A DNA stretch of 64,000 nt from Mastigamoeba balamuthi (taxonomy: Eukaryota > Evosea > Mastigamoebida > Mastigamoebidae). Of this stretch, positions 25,301-35,925 are shown in pieces (position 1 is the first letter of the stretch; each line of letters opens with the position of its first letter). The notes beneath the pieces are model-generated. The model was given only the letters and a program-made list of their open reading frames with translations, was not told where the DNA came from and searched no databases. A program made the translations under genes and the position numbers. The DNA is taken from assembly GCA_902651635.1 (NCBI GenBank), contig CACRSC010000031.1:1-64000 (forward strand). The letters run 5' to 3'.

Positions 25301-26577
25301 ATCACCGTCGAGTACAAGGGCCCCTCGATGGCGTCGTTCTCGGCCGCCGTCGTCAACAGCACGTTCGCGCCCGCCGCGCTCGCCGAGGACTCGATGGGGT
25401 TCGCGAGCGTCGCGCTGGACACGACCTCGTGGACGGCCGAGGGCGAGTACGTCCTGCGCATCGTCAGCCGCTGCCAGTCGGTCGCCGGGGTGGCGCTCCC
25501 CGAGATCTCGCAGTACGTCGCCGAGTACAAGAGGGGCCTGGTCGACAGGACTCCCCCGGACCTGTTCGGGATGTTCGGGCAGCCCGGCGACGGCGTCTAC
25601 TGGCCCGGCGACGAGATCTCGCTGACATTTGTGGAGCAGCTTGACTGCAACCTGGCGTTCTACCCCGTCCGCTGGACGATGACGGTGGCTGCCGGCTCCG
25701 GGGCGGCGCGGGTGCTGGGCAAGGAGTACCTGCAGGGCATGTGCGACGGGGCCAAGAGGAACGTGCTGCAGTTCGCGTTCAGCCGCAGGGTGAACCTCGA
25801 CTGGCTGCCCGGGACCCGCGTGACCATCGCCGTCGTCGGCGTGCGCGACGTCGCGGGCAACGAGAACAACGCGGAGCTCTCGTGGGCGTTCGACGTGGCC
25901 GCGTTCAGCACGCAGCCCATCACGCTCAAGGTCAGCCAGTTCCTCGTCGGGGGCTACAGCGTCGCCGCGTTCACGTACGCGGGGAGCAGGCGCAGGCAGG
26001 AGACGACCTTTGGCCAGCGGTTCTGCGCGGAGCTCATGGCGCTCGCAGGCGCCCCCGTGGCACGTTGCCAGGTCACCAAGTACAAGGAGACTTCCGCGCC
26101 CAGCATAGACGTCAGCTTCAACATCCTCCCGGCGAGCAACGAGTCCGACGTATCCGCGTCTGCGCTGTTCGAGAGGTGTGCGAGTCTCTCCCCCCCCCCG
26201 TGCGATTCTGACGGACGAGACCCCACAGAATCCGCATCCTCGTGGAGGAGAACCGCACGCAGCTCGCGGGGACGGTCTGGGCGTCGTCGAGCATGAACAA
26301 CACGCAATACACATTCACCACTACCGAGAAGACGGCGGCGGACTCCACCGACAGGGGCGAGGGGAAGCTGGTAGAAGTCGTCAAGGTCGTCACGGACAGG
26401 GTTTACAGAGCCATCACGTTCACGCTCGTCTCGGCCAACGTGGCTGTCATCGCCGTGGGGCTGTGCGCGTTCGGCCTCGTGGTTCTCTACAGGCGGCGCG
26501 GGAAGAGGGTCGCGGGCCTCGTGGTTACCGGGACCATCACGCTGGCCGAGGAGAACACCATGCATGTACAACTCTGA
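19358..26577 (+). CDS. Giant type I surface protein with VMO-I-like N-terminal domain (2,261 residues)
   Basis: Seven exons fit: 19358-19756, 19922-20211, 20253-20496, 20542-21150, 21202-24606, 24686-26175 and 26229-26577. A signal peptide (TATLMLLLLLLAGCAWA) is followed by a Trp/Gly/Cys-rich domain with CGCDNTAVNGVKLY and DDDTSLNGIAVACR, the repeat signature of vitelline-membrane-outer-layer-I folds. Next come a Cys-rich EGF-like patch (CNEATALCVCPP), two regions resembling C-type-lectin folds (~340-460), several beta-rich segments with many Asn-X-Ser/Thr sites, and a terminal Ig-like part. One membrane helix (TLVSANVAVIAVGLCAFGLV) and a ~30-residue basic tail end the protein. Introns 20497-20541 and 21151-21201 are multiples of three without stops, so retention would also be translatable; they were called introns on splice consensus. 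Likely a cell-surface adhesion or prey-recognition protein; this is inference. Confidence 0.8.
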
Positions 26578-27658
26578 GGCACCACTAGACTACACGGCTC
26601 CGGAGTCCACCCGGAGACCCGTGGAGCTTCTCTCCTTGTAGAGACACAGGATGAGGGCAAGAGCAAGGAGGAGAAACAGCAGGTGTCATGCCACTTGATC
26701 GAGTAGCAAGAAAACAACGATGTACGTGGACAAAAGACACTCATTCCTGCTCTGTTCAGAAGAGAGAATGAGGAAACAAGCAGTGCGGTGCAGCCACGGG
26801 AGGGATTGCTGGCACCCTTCCCAGACTCACCCCTGCAGACCCGCTCGTGCTTTCGAGCATTGCGTTCGGGCAGACTGCTCGGGGTTGACTGAGAGGAGAG
26901 AGAGGTCACGTTTTCCCGGGACCGTGTTGCACTGCATCACATGTAAACGGGAGTCATCATTACCACAACAAATATTGGTTGATCAGCGGCAGAACGAGTG
27001 CTCAGCACATAGAAGATTTGGTGGTTCAATCCCACGCTAGTTGGACATATTTCCAGATCGCCGGTGCCAGTAGACACCTGCTCGCGGGACCCCACGTACG
27101 CCGCGAGCTGATCACGACGGGAAATCCTTTTACGGTCCAACTCTCGGGAGATCCGGTGGGCGTATCTCAACCCGTTTCTCGTCTGGGCGAAGCAGCTCTC
27201 GCCAGGCGCGTGGCGAGCACGACGAGCGCAACGCAGCCGAGCGGCCGGTCCAGCAACCGATTCCAATTTCGGGATCGAAGTTCCATGTTGATTTTTTGAT
27301 TTCCGTCCCGAGAAATATCTACTGTCGTGTTGCGCGGGGGTGTTGAGCGAACCAACCCACTCGCCGGTGCGGGCACGCCACCATCGCCTCCAACCCGCGT
27401 CGCCACCGCGCGCAAAACGCAGTCCCCACTCTCTCTCAAGCGGCCCGTGCGCCCCCGCCCCCTTTCTCGCTGAGACCCGCCGTCCCTGCCCTGCCGCCCC
27501 CTGCGAAAGCCCTGCGTCCCCCCCTGCCCCCCCTTGTCTCCCCCCTGTCTCCCCTGCGTCTGGCGCTGACCCCGCACGCCCCCACCACCCCCTCCCGCGG
27601 CTGCCAGAGCGGCGGCGGGGCGCAGGGGACCTCGCCCGCGGCGAGGCCCGGCGTCGAG
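26578..27658. other. Intergenic region, no gene seen
   Basis: About 1.1 kb between the surface-protein stop and the myotubularin start, both on the plus strand. The middle is only moderately GC-rich. A GAAATATCT block lies at 27311-27320 and strongly C-rich, G-poor DNA occupies ~27440-27600, as often found in 5' flanks here. The myotubularin start could lie upstream in an unseen exon. Confidence 0.4.
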
Positions 27659-30600
27659 ATGCTCGGGGGCGAGATCCCGCTGCTCACGTTCGGCGCAGCG
27701 CGCGCCGACTGGGGCGGGCGCGACGGCACCGGGGGCGCGTGGGGCGCGCGCGGGACCGTCCTGCTCACCAGCTTCCGCCTGACGTGGTCCGCCGACGCCG
27801 AGCGCGCCGGCGCCGACCCCGCGCTGTCGATCCCGCTCGGCTCCGTCGCCAAGATCTGCTGGTCCGGCGCCTCGAGAAGCGGCAGACGCGTCAAGGTGAG
27901 AAACGGGGCAGACGTTTCACAGCACGGCACTACTGCATCGCAGGGCAAGGGAAGGTGGCCGGCGAGGTGGGGGGAAACCGATGTGACGTCAGATCTCGGA
28001 TCTGAGAAAATCGTGACGGTTTGCGCACGTGTGCACGCGTGACAGGTGACGAGCAAGGACTTCAGCTACGTCAAGATACACTTCATACCCGAGGACGCGG
28101 TGGCCGAGATCTTCGAGGCGGTGCTGCAGACGTACGCGTTCCCGGGGACGGTGACCAAGTGCTTCGCGTTCTGCTACAAGCCCAAGGGCGCCGTCCCGGC
28201 GAGCGACAGGGACGGCTGGGGCGTCTACGACGCGCGCGCCGAGCTCGCCAGGATCGGCGTCCCGGATTCGTGTGAGCCGCCATCTCCCCGCCCCCCTGCT
28301 TCTCTCCGGCTCTGCGACCGTTTCCGACGCGTTTTCCCACTGCAGCGTGGAGGATCAGCGAGGCCAACTCGCAGTACCAGGTGTGCGAAAGCTACCCGAT
28401 GCTGCTCGCGGTTCCTGCCGGTTTCAGCGATGACGATATCCGGTTCCCCTCCGCTCTCTCGCTCTCGCTTTCTCCCCGCACCTCGCTGAGCGGCTTTCCC
28501 ACAGCGAGGCGGCCGAGTTCAGGACGTCTGGGAGGTTCCCGGCGTTCTGCTGGAGGCACCCGCAGACGCGCGCGGCGATCCTGCGGTCGTCGCAGCCCAA
28601 GGTGGGCATCCTGGGCAGCAGGTGCCGCGCCGACATCGAGCTGATGACGCAGGTGCGCCAGTCGAGCTCGCGCGGGTCGCTGCTGCCGCTCTCGATCATC
28701 GACGCGCGGCCCAAGGTCAACGCCGTCGTCAACAAGGCGACCAAGGGCGCCGGCGCCGAGGACGTGGCGCGCTACGAGCGCACGACGCTGCACTTCATGA
28801 ACATCGAGAACATACACGTGATGCGCGAGGCCGAGCGCAAGCTGCGCAAGTCGCTGGCCAAGGCCCGGCAGCGCGACGCACTCGTCTATGACGCGTCTGC
28901 CGTGCAGTGGCTCTCGCACATACGGCAGATCCTCCACGCGGGCAACCGCGTGGCCGCGCTGGTCATCCAGGGCGCGTCGGTGCTCGTGCACTGCAGCGAC
29001 GGCTGGGACCGCACCCCGCAGATCGTCGCCCTCGCGCAGCTCATCCTCGACCGTGCGCCGCCCCTCCGCGGGCCCCGCGCGGGGTGCTGACGCGTGCGCC
29101 AGCGTTCTACAGGACGCTGAGGGGGTTCCAGGTGCTGGTGGAGAAGGAGTGGCTGAGCTTCGGGCACAAGTTCACCGACAGGGTCGCGATGGGGCACAAG
29201 AAGGACAGCGAGTACTCGCCCATCTTTGTGCAGTTTGTCGACTGCGTGTACCAGCTGCTGATGCAGTTCCCCTTCTCGTTCGAGTTCAACGAGCGGTTCC
29301 TGTGGACCGTCCTGCGCGAGGTCGTCGACTGCAGGCACGGCACGTTCCTCGCGGACACGCAGAAGATGCGCAGGGACCTGCACCTGACCGAGCGCACGGC
29401 CTCGCTCTGGTCCGCCATCAACGCCGACCCGCAGTCCTACGTCAGCGACGTCTACGACGCGCGCCTCGCGCCCTCGCTGCACCCCAAGACCGACGTCAAG
29501 TGCCTCAAGCTCTGGTTCACGTGCGCTCACGCGACGGCGGCGTCGACGGCGACGACTTCACCGCGCAACTTCGACTCGGGCGTTCTGACGCTCGCGTGCC
29601 CTCCCCCTTCCGCCTGCGCAGGTGGTACACGCCGGCCAAGGACGTGCTGCTGGAGCAGATGGGGATGAGCGTCAAGGGAGGGGCGCCGCTGCTGGCCGCC
29701 GTGCCCGTGCCCGACGACTTTGTCGAGCAGAAGCCGCCGCCGCCGCTGGCGGTGGTCGTGTGCAACTACGAGGCCGAGGAGGAGACGCAGCTGTCGCTGG
29801 GCATGGGGGCAGAGGTGCACGTGCTGGAGAAGTCCAACAACGACTGGTGGTTCGTCTCTGTCGACGAGGAGAGGACGCGCATCGGCTTCTTCCCCAAGCG
29901 GTTCCTGCGCCTCATACAGAGCACAAAGCGTACAGCGGCCCTCTGCTCTCCCCCAGTTCATCCACTGCCCCCCTCCTGACTCGAGCTCAACGCAGCGTCA
30001 GCCTCCCAAGACGACGACGACGATGACGACGAGTCCGACCCCATGTGGATCGCCCCGGAGAGGACTCCACCGCGCTCGAGGAAGATCACGATGGTGCGCG
30101 GCCAGCGCTCCTACAGAATGGGGGGGGGTGCGCTCAGCAGCGACTTTGCCCTCTGGCCAACGCAGGGCAAGAAGGAGGACGCCCTGCGGAGGTGCTTCTC
30201 GCCGCCCAAGAGGCGCGACTCGGGCAGCTCCTCCTCGCCGCTGAGGCAGTCGCGGATGCAGGCAGCGGCCAGGCAGCCGGGCTCTCCGCGCGGTGACAGG
30301 CCGCTGGTACGACAGCGCCACTGCGCGACAACCCCACCCAGCGGGCGGCACTGACGGATCCTGGTGGGTGCAGGCGCACCCGCTGGCGGTGGCAAACGAC
30401 GGCGTGGTGGTGCTCGAAAGGTCTGTGCGCCCGCTCAGGAGGTCCGCGTCGCCGCTGCCCGGCAGGAAGATGTCCGTGTGCACCGCGAAGCTGCCGCCCA
30501 CCAGCGCGGGGGACATCATGGAGTGCGCCGCCCCTCCCTCTCCTCGCTCTCTTGTGTGTGACTGCCGCGGCTCGGCTCACGTTTGCGCCTGGGCAGGACG

Positions 30601-31913
30601 CAAACGATCGAGCAGGAAGAGAGGAGTGCGCCATCGCCCGCTGCTGCAGCCCCCCCTCTCCCCGCGCCCCCGCTTTGGTTGACGTCGAGGCCGCAGATGT
30701 GTGCTGGGAGGACCTGAAGGACGCGTGGCTGTCGTCGGGCATCCGCAGGCCGTGCAGGAGGCACAGGAAGTTCCGCATGTGCGTGGCCCCGTGCTGGGCG
30801 TCGCCGCGGTCGTGGCCGCCGGCCGCCAGGCCCTCGCCGCCCTCTCCTGTCCCGGTCGCCTCTGTGCCCCAGCGCAGGACGCCGCCCGTGCTGCCGCCCG
30901 CGGCCTCGCAGTGCGACGCCCCCGCAGCCGCCGAGGCACTGCGGCCGCTGCCGCTGCAGCCCGGACAGCACCCGAAGCCCGGGGCCGTCTCGCCGCTCTC
31001 GCAGCAGCCCAGGCGGAAGCCCAAGCCCCCGCCGCCCCCTCTGCCGCCCGCGAGGCAGAGCACGGACCCCATCGCCATATCGCGCAGCAGCCCCAGGGCG
31101 CAGACGCGCAGCGCGATAGTGACGTCGGCGTCGTTCCTCGAAGTGCCGCCGCCGCGGCAGGCGCGGACGCCGCCCAGAGACGCCGAGGACGCGGAGCTGC
31201 TGGACCTGCCGCCCCCGCCCACGCAGGAGGCGCCGACACCGCCCAGCAGGGCCCCCGCTGGCGCTCGGCAGACGCCGCTGCACTCGCTCTCTGTGCCGCT
31301 GCCCTCGCCGCGGCAGATGTACCCCGCGCCCAAGCCGCCGTCGCCGCGCCCCGCCGAGCCCGCGAGGGCGGGGCCGCCGCAGGTGCCCCCGCCGCCGGTG
31401 CCGAGGGCTGCGGCGCTGCAGCACTCTGCCTCGGAGTCGTCGATGGAGAGCAGGACAGCGCAGCTGGCGCGGCAGGTGGCGCCCGTGCTCATGTCGCTGC
31501 CCGCCGCGCCCAGGCCGCCGGCTCCGGGCGGCGCTGCGGAGCCCTCCGCGGAGCTGAACGCGGGGGCCTCGACTGTGCACAAGAAGTCGCGGAGCTGCAT
31601 CTTCGGGTCGCAGCAGGCCGAGGCCGAGCGCGCGGCTGGCGGCGCGGAGGCGCCCGCGGGCGCTGGCACGGGGTGGAAGAGGCCGCGCCCCGTGGGGCCT
31701 GCGAGGGAGAGGGAGGAGGACGCGAGGCCCGCGGGGGTCGCAGGGACGACGCCGCCGATGCTGCGCGAGTCGAGGTTCGCGATGACGGCGCCCGGGGCGT
31801 TCTACCGCCAGCCGCCGCCCAAGCCGCCGAGTACGCAGCAGCCGGAGGACCGGAGCGCGACGCGTAACTCGTTTATAGCGGGGCACCAGAGGAGTGTTTC
31901 AAAGACTCGGTAG
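27659..31913 (+). CDS. Myotubularin-family phosphatase with SH3 domain and proline-rich tail
   Basis: Ten exons sum to 1,177 codons: 27659-27895, 28046-28271, 28346-28442, 28505-29052, 29103-29514, 29622-29929, 29996-30306, 30374-30522, 30597-30625 and 30697-31913. The N-terminus is a PH-GRAM-like domain. The phosphatase core shows GWGVYDARAELARIGVPDS, WRISEANSQYQVCESYP, GRFPAFCWRH and the active-site loop HCSDGWDRTPQ (Cys about 350), the intact CX5R of active 3-phosphoinositide phosphatases. FYRTLRGF and FSFEFNERFL follow. An SH3 domain spans ~547-607 (AVVVCNYEAEEETQLSLG, NNDWWFV, GFFPKRFL). The last ~480 residues are Pro/Ser/Arg-rich with many PxxP motifs, so they could bind its own SH3 domain. 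The 29-nt exon at 30597 was added because it alone restores frame. Substrate is inferred as PI3P or PI(3,5)P2. Confidence 0.87.
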
Positions 31914-32080
31914 TACAAAGTAACGGACTGCAGGGCAGAGAGCGGCACAGCAGGGCAGCACAGAGCGCAAAGCAGAACAGAGCAGCCCCTCCGAATTTGC
32001 GTGTTGTTTGCGGCCGCTGTGCTCCTGTGCTGGTGCGTTTGGCTCTGCTCTGTGCCTGCAGCAGCAGCAGGAGAAGGCTC

Positions 32081-33057
32081 TCACGAGGAGATGTGGCCGT
32101 CGTGGCGGAGCATGTCGAGGAGCTCCGCAGCGGTCTTGGCGATGCGGGGCGGGGCGGTGCGCCTCGGGGGCGCGTTGGTGGCCGAGAGCACTTGGGTGTG
32201 CGGCGCCTGGGGCTCCGCGGGCAGCGTCTCGATCTTGGCCCTGCGTGCCTTGAGCACGTCGGGCAGCTTGGCCACCCTGGGCGCGTTGAGCCTCGGGTTG
32301 CACGTCACCACTGAGCCCAGTGGCAGCGGCAGTGGCAGCACAGTGAGTCCAGTGGGGGCACGAGGGTACGCAGGGGGAGAGGAGGGAGACGGGCCTGCGG
32401 GCAGCGAGAGCTCGAGGACCTGGCCGTCGGTGGTGGGGTCCGTGGCCACGCGCAGCCTGCAGAGGTCGCCTCCGTCCCTCAGCACCTCCAGCTCCACGAT
32501 GGACGTCGCCTGGTGCCACCCCAGCATCCCTGCCCCCTGCCGTGTGAGCGCCTCCCCCCGTGTGCTGCGCTGGGGGCTGCGGGCAGAGGGGGCGGAGGGG
32601 CTGTACCGGCGAGCATGGGCCCTGTCTGGCCCTGGGCCGTGTCCGACGCCTGGGCCCCGACAAGCACGAGCCGGGCGTCGCACTGGGCCACTGCCTGCGC
32701 CAGGCCCCGCGCAGCAGCGAGGGGCTCTGCCGCGAGCGCGGCCTCCGAGGCCCAGTCGCCCGCGCCGCTGCCCCGGGGCACGTGCAGCGCCGCGTCGGCC
32801 CCCATCGCCAGCCCCGCGCGCAGCGCCTCGTGCGCGTCCACCTGCGGGCCCACAGAGGCCACGACGACGCGCGTGGCGTGGCCCGCCGACCGCAGGCGCA
32901 GGGCGGCCTCGAGGGCGATGGCGTCGAGCGGGCCCAGCGTCCGGTTGGCGCGCTGCGCGTCGACCGCGGGGCGCGGGGAGTTGGGGATCGCGCGGACGCG
33001 GACAGACGGGTCGACGCAGCGCTTGACCCCCACGAGGACGGTGCCGATCAGGGACAT
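32081..33057 (-). CDS. ETFB: Electron transfer flavoprotein beta subunit
   Basis: Exons (minus strand) 32607-33057, 32362-32529 and 32081-32310 give 282 residues; the family is usually ~255. Diagnostic features are the start VLVGVKRCVDP, NPxDxxALEAAL-like LGPLDAIALEAALRL, the Ala/Gly-rich nucleotide fold, and the signature DTAQGQTGPMLAGMLGWHQA followed by VVTCNPRLNAPR near the C-terminus. ETF beta pairs with ETF alpha to pass electrons from acyl-CoA dehydrogenases to ETF-QO in mitochondria, so the organism probably keeps electron-transfer metabolism. The second intron (32311-32361, 51 nt) is stopless and a multiple of three; if it is retained the protein gains 17 residues. No clear targeting peptide is seen, as usual for this subunit. 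Confidence 0.92.
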
Positions 33058-33239
33058 CGCACGCACGGGCCCGCACGCCGGGGGAGGGAATGACAGCTCA
33101 GCAGGCGTGCAGCAGGCCAAAAATCTGTGCGCGGATTTTTTCATTCGGGAGCGACGGGAATCTGTGACTGCAGATTTTTATTCGCTTCCCCCTTCATTTT
33201 TTCATACGCGTTTTGTTCCGTCGGTTCGGGGGTGGAGAA

Positions 33240-34675
33240 ATGGCGCTGTTCAAGGTGGAGCAAACGCGGTGCCTGCACTTTGATCGCGGCTGCCAGTGGG
33301 AGGGCATCGCGACAAATCTGGCGTCGCACCTGCAGCAGTGCCCCTACGAGGCGCTCAAGTAAACAAAAATCTGCTCTTCAAATTGGAGGGCGCAATTTGT
33401 CTCTCACGCCCACCACCACCCCCCGTGCGCGCCCAGGGTGTACATCCAAGACAAGGAGGAGGAGATCACCGAGCTCAAGCGCGAGATCCAGGCCATCCAC
33501 AAGATCCTCGCGTCGCTCTCGCCCTGTGCGTCCTCTGTGGGCCGATGGGGGAAACCACAGAGAAAACAAAGATTCACGAATCGGCGAATCCACAGCGCCC
33601 GTCAGCAGGGTGCCGCTGGCGTTCCACCGGGACGCTGTGGTGTCGCTGGCCATACACGAGAAGGTGCTGTTCAGCGGCAGCATGGACGGCAAGCTGCAGG
33701 TCTGCGACCTCGCGACGCTGCAGCCCGTGCGCGACGTGGTGCTGGGCCCGGTCTTCCAGCTGCGAATCAGCAACAGGCGCCTGTACAGCGCCCACGCGGG
33801 GGCCATCCGCGTGTGGGACCTCAACAGCAACGCCCTCGTGGCTGAGATGCTCGGGCACAAGGGCAACGTCAAGGCCCTCCTGCTCTATGCCGACAGGGTC
33901 ATCAGCGGGGCCACCGAGGAGATCAAGATCTGGGACGCCAACACCCTCCAGTGCATATACACCGTCCCCAACGCCCACAAGGTAGCCCACGCCTCCTTGC
34001 GGTCACTGCTGCTTGATTCCTGGATTCCTAGATTTCTTCGTGACACAACGCCGGCATTTCCTGGGACATGCAGGGGGAGGTGAGGGACTTTGTGGCTGTG
34101 GGCGACAGCACGGGCGCCATCATGCACATCTGCAGCGGCGGCGACGACGGCTTCCTCAAGGTGTGGAACAGGAACTTCCAGTGCGAGCGCATGCGTAGGT
34201 TCGGCTTGAATTATGAGTCTGTTTCAATTGATTTTCTCCCCCGCACCACAGCTGATATTTTGGGGACCTTACTCCCCCGCCAATCTGCTCCAGGGCCCAC
34301 AAGGGGCCGATACGCGCCATGGCGCTCGTCGCCATACCCGGCGTGGGCGTCTGGGTCGCCACGGGCAGCGACGACACGTACATCCGCTTGTGGGAAGCCT
34401 CGTTTGCGGACCCGCAGTTCCTGCCGGCCGCGCAGCTGCCCTGCTTCGTCTCTGTGACGTCCCTGCTCTTCGTGCCCCCGCGGACGCTCTTCAGCGGGCA
34501 CGGGGACGGCGTGATACGCGTGTGGGGCGTCGAGAACGCGTCGAACATACACTGCGAGCGCATACTGGACGGGCACAGCGGCCACGTGCGGGCGCTGGCG
34601 TTCGCGCCCGACTCGGGGCTGCTGTTCAGCGGCTCGTACGACAGCTCCATCATGGTCTGGGAGCTCCGGAAGTAG
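33240..34675 (+). CDS. TRAF-type zinc finger / coiled-coil / WD40 protein (TRAF7-like)
   Basis: Exons 33240-33358, 33437-33529, 33606-33981, 34074-34198 and 34294-34675 give 364 residues. The N-terminus has one TRAF-type zinc finger (CLHFDRGCQWEG...LASHLQQC). A short coiled coil follows (DKEEEITELKREIQAIHKIL). The rest forms about seven WD40 blades, with clear GSMDGKLQVCD, GAIRVWDL, GATEEIKIWDA, GGDDGFLKVWN, GSDDTYIRLWE, GHGDGVIRVWG and GSYDSSIMVWE strands. TRAF7 combines RING, TRAF finger and WD40; no RING is present here, so ubiquitin-ligase activity is not expected on its own. The third exon's acceptor is ambiguous by three nucleotides. Confidence 0.85.
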
Positions 34676-35072
34676 TGGCCCGAGTCCCGCAGTGGTGGGG
34701 CGGGGCCTCGGTTGTGTCGTTGGGGTGTTAACAACGAGTTCGCTTGTTTCCGTAAAGCGGTGGGCTGGCTGCTGCATTTGCCGCTGTGCGGGTGGACACT
34801 CGGGCCCCCAGTGTCGGAACACTTTTCATGCCAACCCATACAAACCCATCCTACTCAGTGGCTCTACAGAGGTAATTGCCCCAGTGAAAAGCAAACCTGC
34901 TGATGTGCTGTTCCACTTTCTTCCCCTGTGGTTCCATAAGTTCTGGATGTGGTTCCTGTTCGTTTGCGTGTTTCTCCTTCGGGCTATCCTGTTTGGTCTC
35001 CCCGAATTCTGTTGTTTGTAACCGGGCATAAATCAAAAAAGGCAATAACGGAGCAACACGATTGCACAATGG
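34676..35072. other. AT-richer spacer, no gene seen
   Basis: Follows the WD40 gene stop. Base composition becomes clearly less GC-rich than the neighbouring genes. It likely contains the 3' UTR; nothing else is recognised. Confidence 0.4.
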
Positions 35073-35235
35073 CAACAATGACATTGCATGGCCAACGATT
35101 GTCGTCTCAAAGGGCCCCGCTCAGGATCAATCAATGAATAAAATTTCGACTTGGGGAGGACTCGAACCTCCGCTCCACAAGGGAAACGCATTAGCAGTGC
35201 GCCGCCTTAACCACTCGGCCACCAAGTCTTTACAA
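35073..35235 (+). repeat. Left arm of 163-bp inverted repeat carrying tRNA-Ser
   Basis: Reverse complement of 35492-35654 apparently without mismatch; the arms begin at CAACAATGAC and end at TTTACAA. The repeat includes a tRNA-Ser gene plus 74 bp of 3' flank and 7 bp of 5' flank. The arms are separated by 256 bp. Confidence 0.9.
35147..35228 (-). tRNA. tRNA-Ser (anticodon GCU)
   Basis: An 82-nt type II tRNA on the minus strand. It begins GACTTGG, has a D-arm GGCCGAGTGGTTAAGGC, anticodon stem GCGCA/TGCGT with loop CTGCTAA (anticodon GCT), a long variable arm, T-arm GGAGGTTCGAGTCCTCC and the 3' acceptor strand CCAAGTC plus discriminator G. No intron. It reads AGC/AGU serine codons. A short T-run follows the gene as a possible Pol III terminator. 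Confidence 0.95.
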
Positions 35236-35491
35236 AATGAATTTCTCTCTGTCTGGAATGCGATACGCTAGGGGATGAGGTGATTGCGTGTACGGGTCTG
35301 AGATATTTTGGATTCTCGGATGCGCACGAACAAAGGCTCAGGAGAAAGGTCAACACATGTGTTTTTAAACGAAAAGAGAACTATCAGTGCCGAAATGGTC
35401 TTTGTCCTGAGTCGCCAAGTACGGATGAGTAGATTCGTATCGTTCTGGCAGAAGCCCTTCCCCCCGCCCCGTTGCCTTTGAACCGGGCTTG

Positions 35492-35654
35492 TTGTAAAGA
35501 CTTGGTGGCCGAGTGGTTAAGGCGGCGCACTGCTAATGCGTTTCCCTTGTGGAGCGGAGGTTCGAGTCCTCCCCAAGTCGAAATTTTATTCATTGATTGA
35601 TCCTGAGCGGGGCCCTTTGAGACGACAATCGTTGGCCATGCAATGTCATTGTTG
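35492..35654 (-). repeat. Right arm of 163-bp inverted repeat carrying tRNA-Ser
   Basis: Mirror copy of 35073-35235. The outward flanks of the arms show no further similarity, and the 256-bp spacer is unique and contains a GAGATATTTTGG motif. Confidence 0.9.
35499..35580 (+). tRNA. tRNA-Ser (anticodon GCU), second copy
   Basis: Identical in sequence to the copy at 35147-35228 but on the plus strand, so the two genes are divergently transcribed from the shared spacer. The 82-nt body has the same GCT anticodon and long variable arm. The downstream flank (AAATTTTATTCATTG) is also identical and holds a TTTT Pol III stop. Confidence 0.95.
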
Positions 35655-35925
35655 TTACATAGTGTCATCACATTTCCCTCAGGTGCGAATAATTGTTGTC
35701 AACTTGAGTCATTGAGGTTTTTTCTGGTGAATCGAGTTGGTTTCAATAGACAGGTGTTTGTGTGCTGAACAATTCAATAAAATGATCCGGGAGGCCATTA
35801 ATCAATTGGTATGCATTATGCCGCATTATACGAGCGGAGGAGACACTGCGGGCAATGTTCCTCTGCGTCCGTGACTCTTGATCTCGAGGCATCTGTTCCT
35901 CGACTCCTTACAAAGGCTTGCAAGC
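35655..35925. other. AT-richer spacer
   Basis: Between the tRNA inverted repeat and the stop codon of the ubiquitin-fold gene. No gene is seen; it probably holds the 3' UTR of the minus-strand gene. Confidence 0.4.

Noticed and set aside
24629-26314. 561-aa minus-strand open frame
   Set aside because: Antisense shadow of the surface-protein exon; Arg/Ala/Gly-rich composition typical of GC-rich antisense frames.
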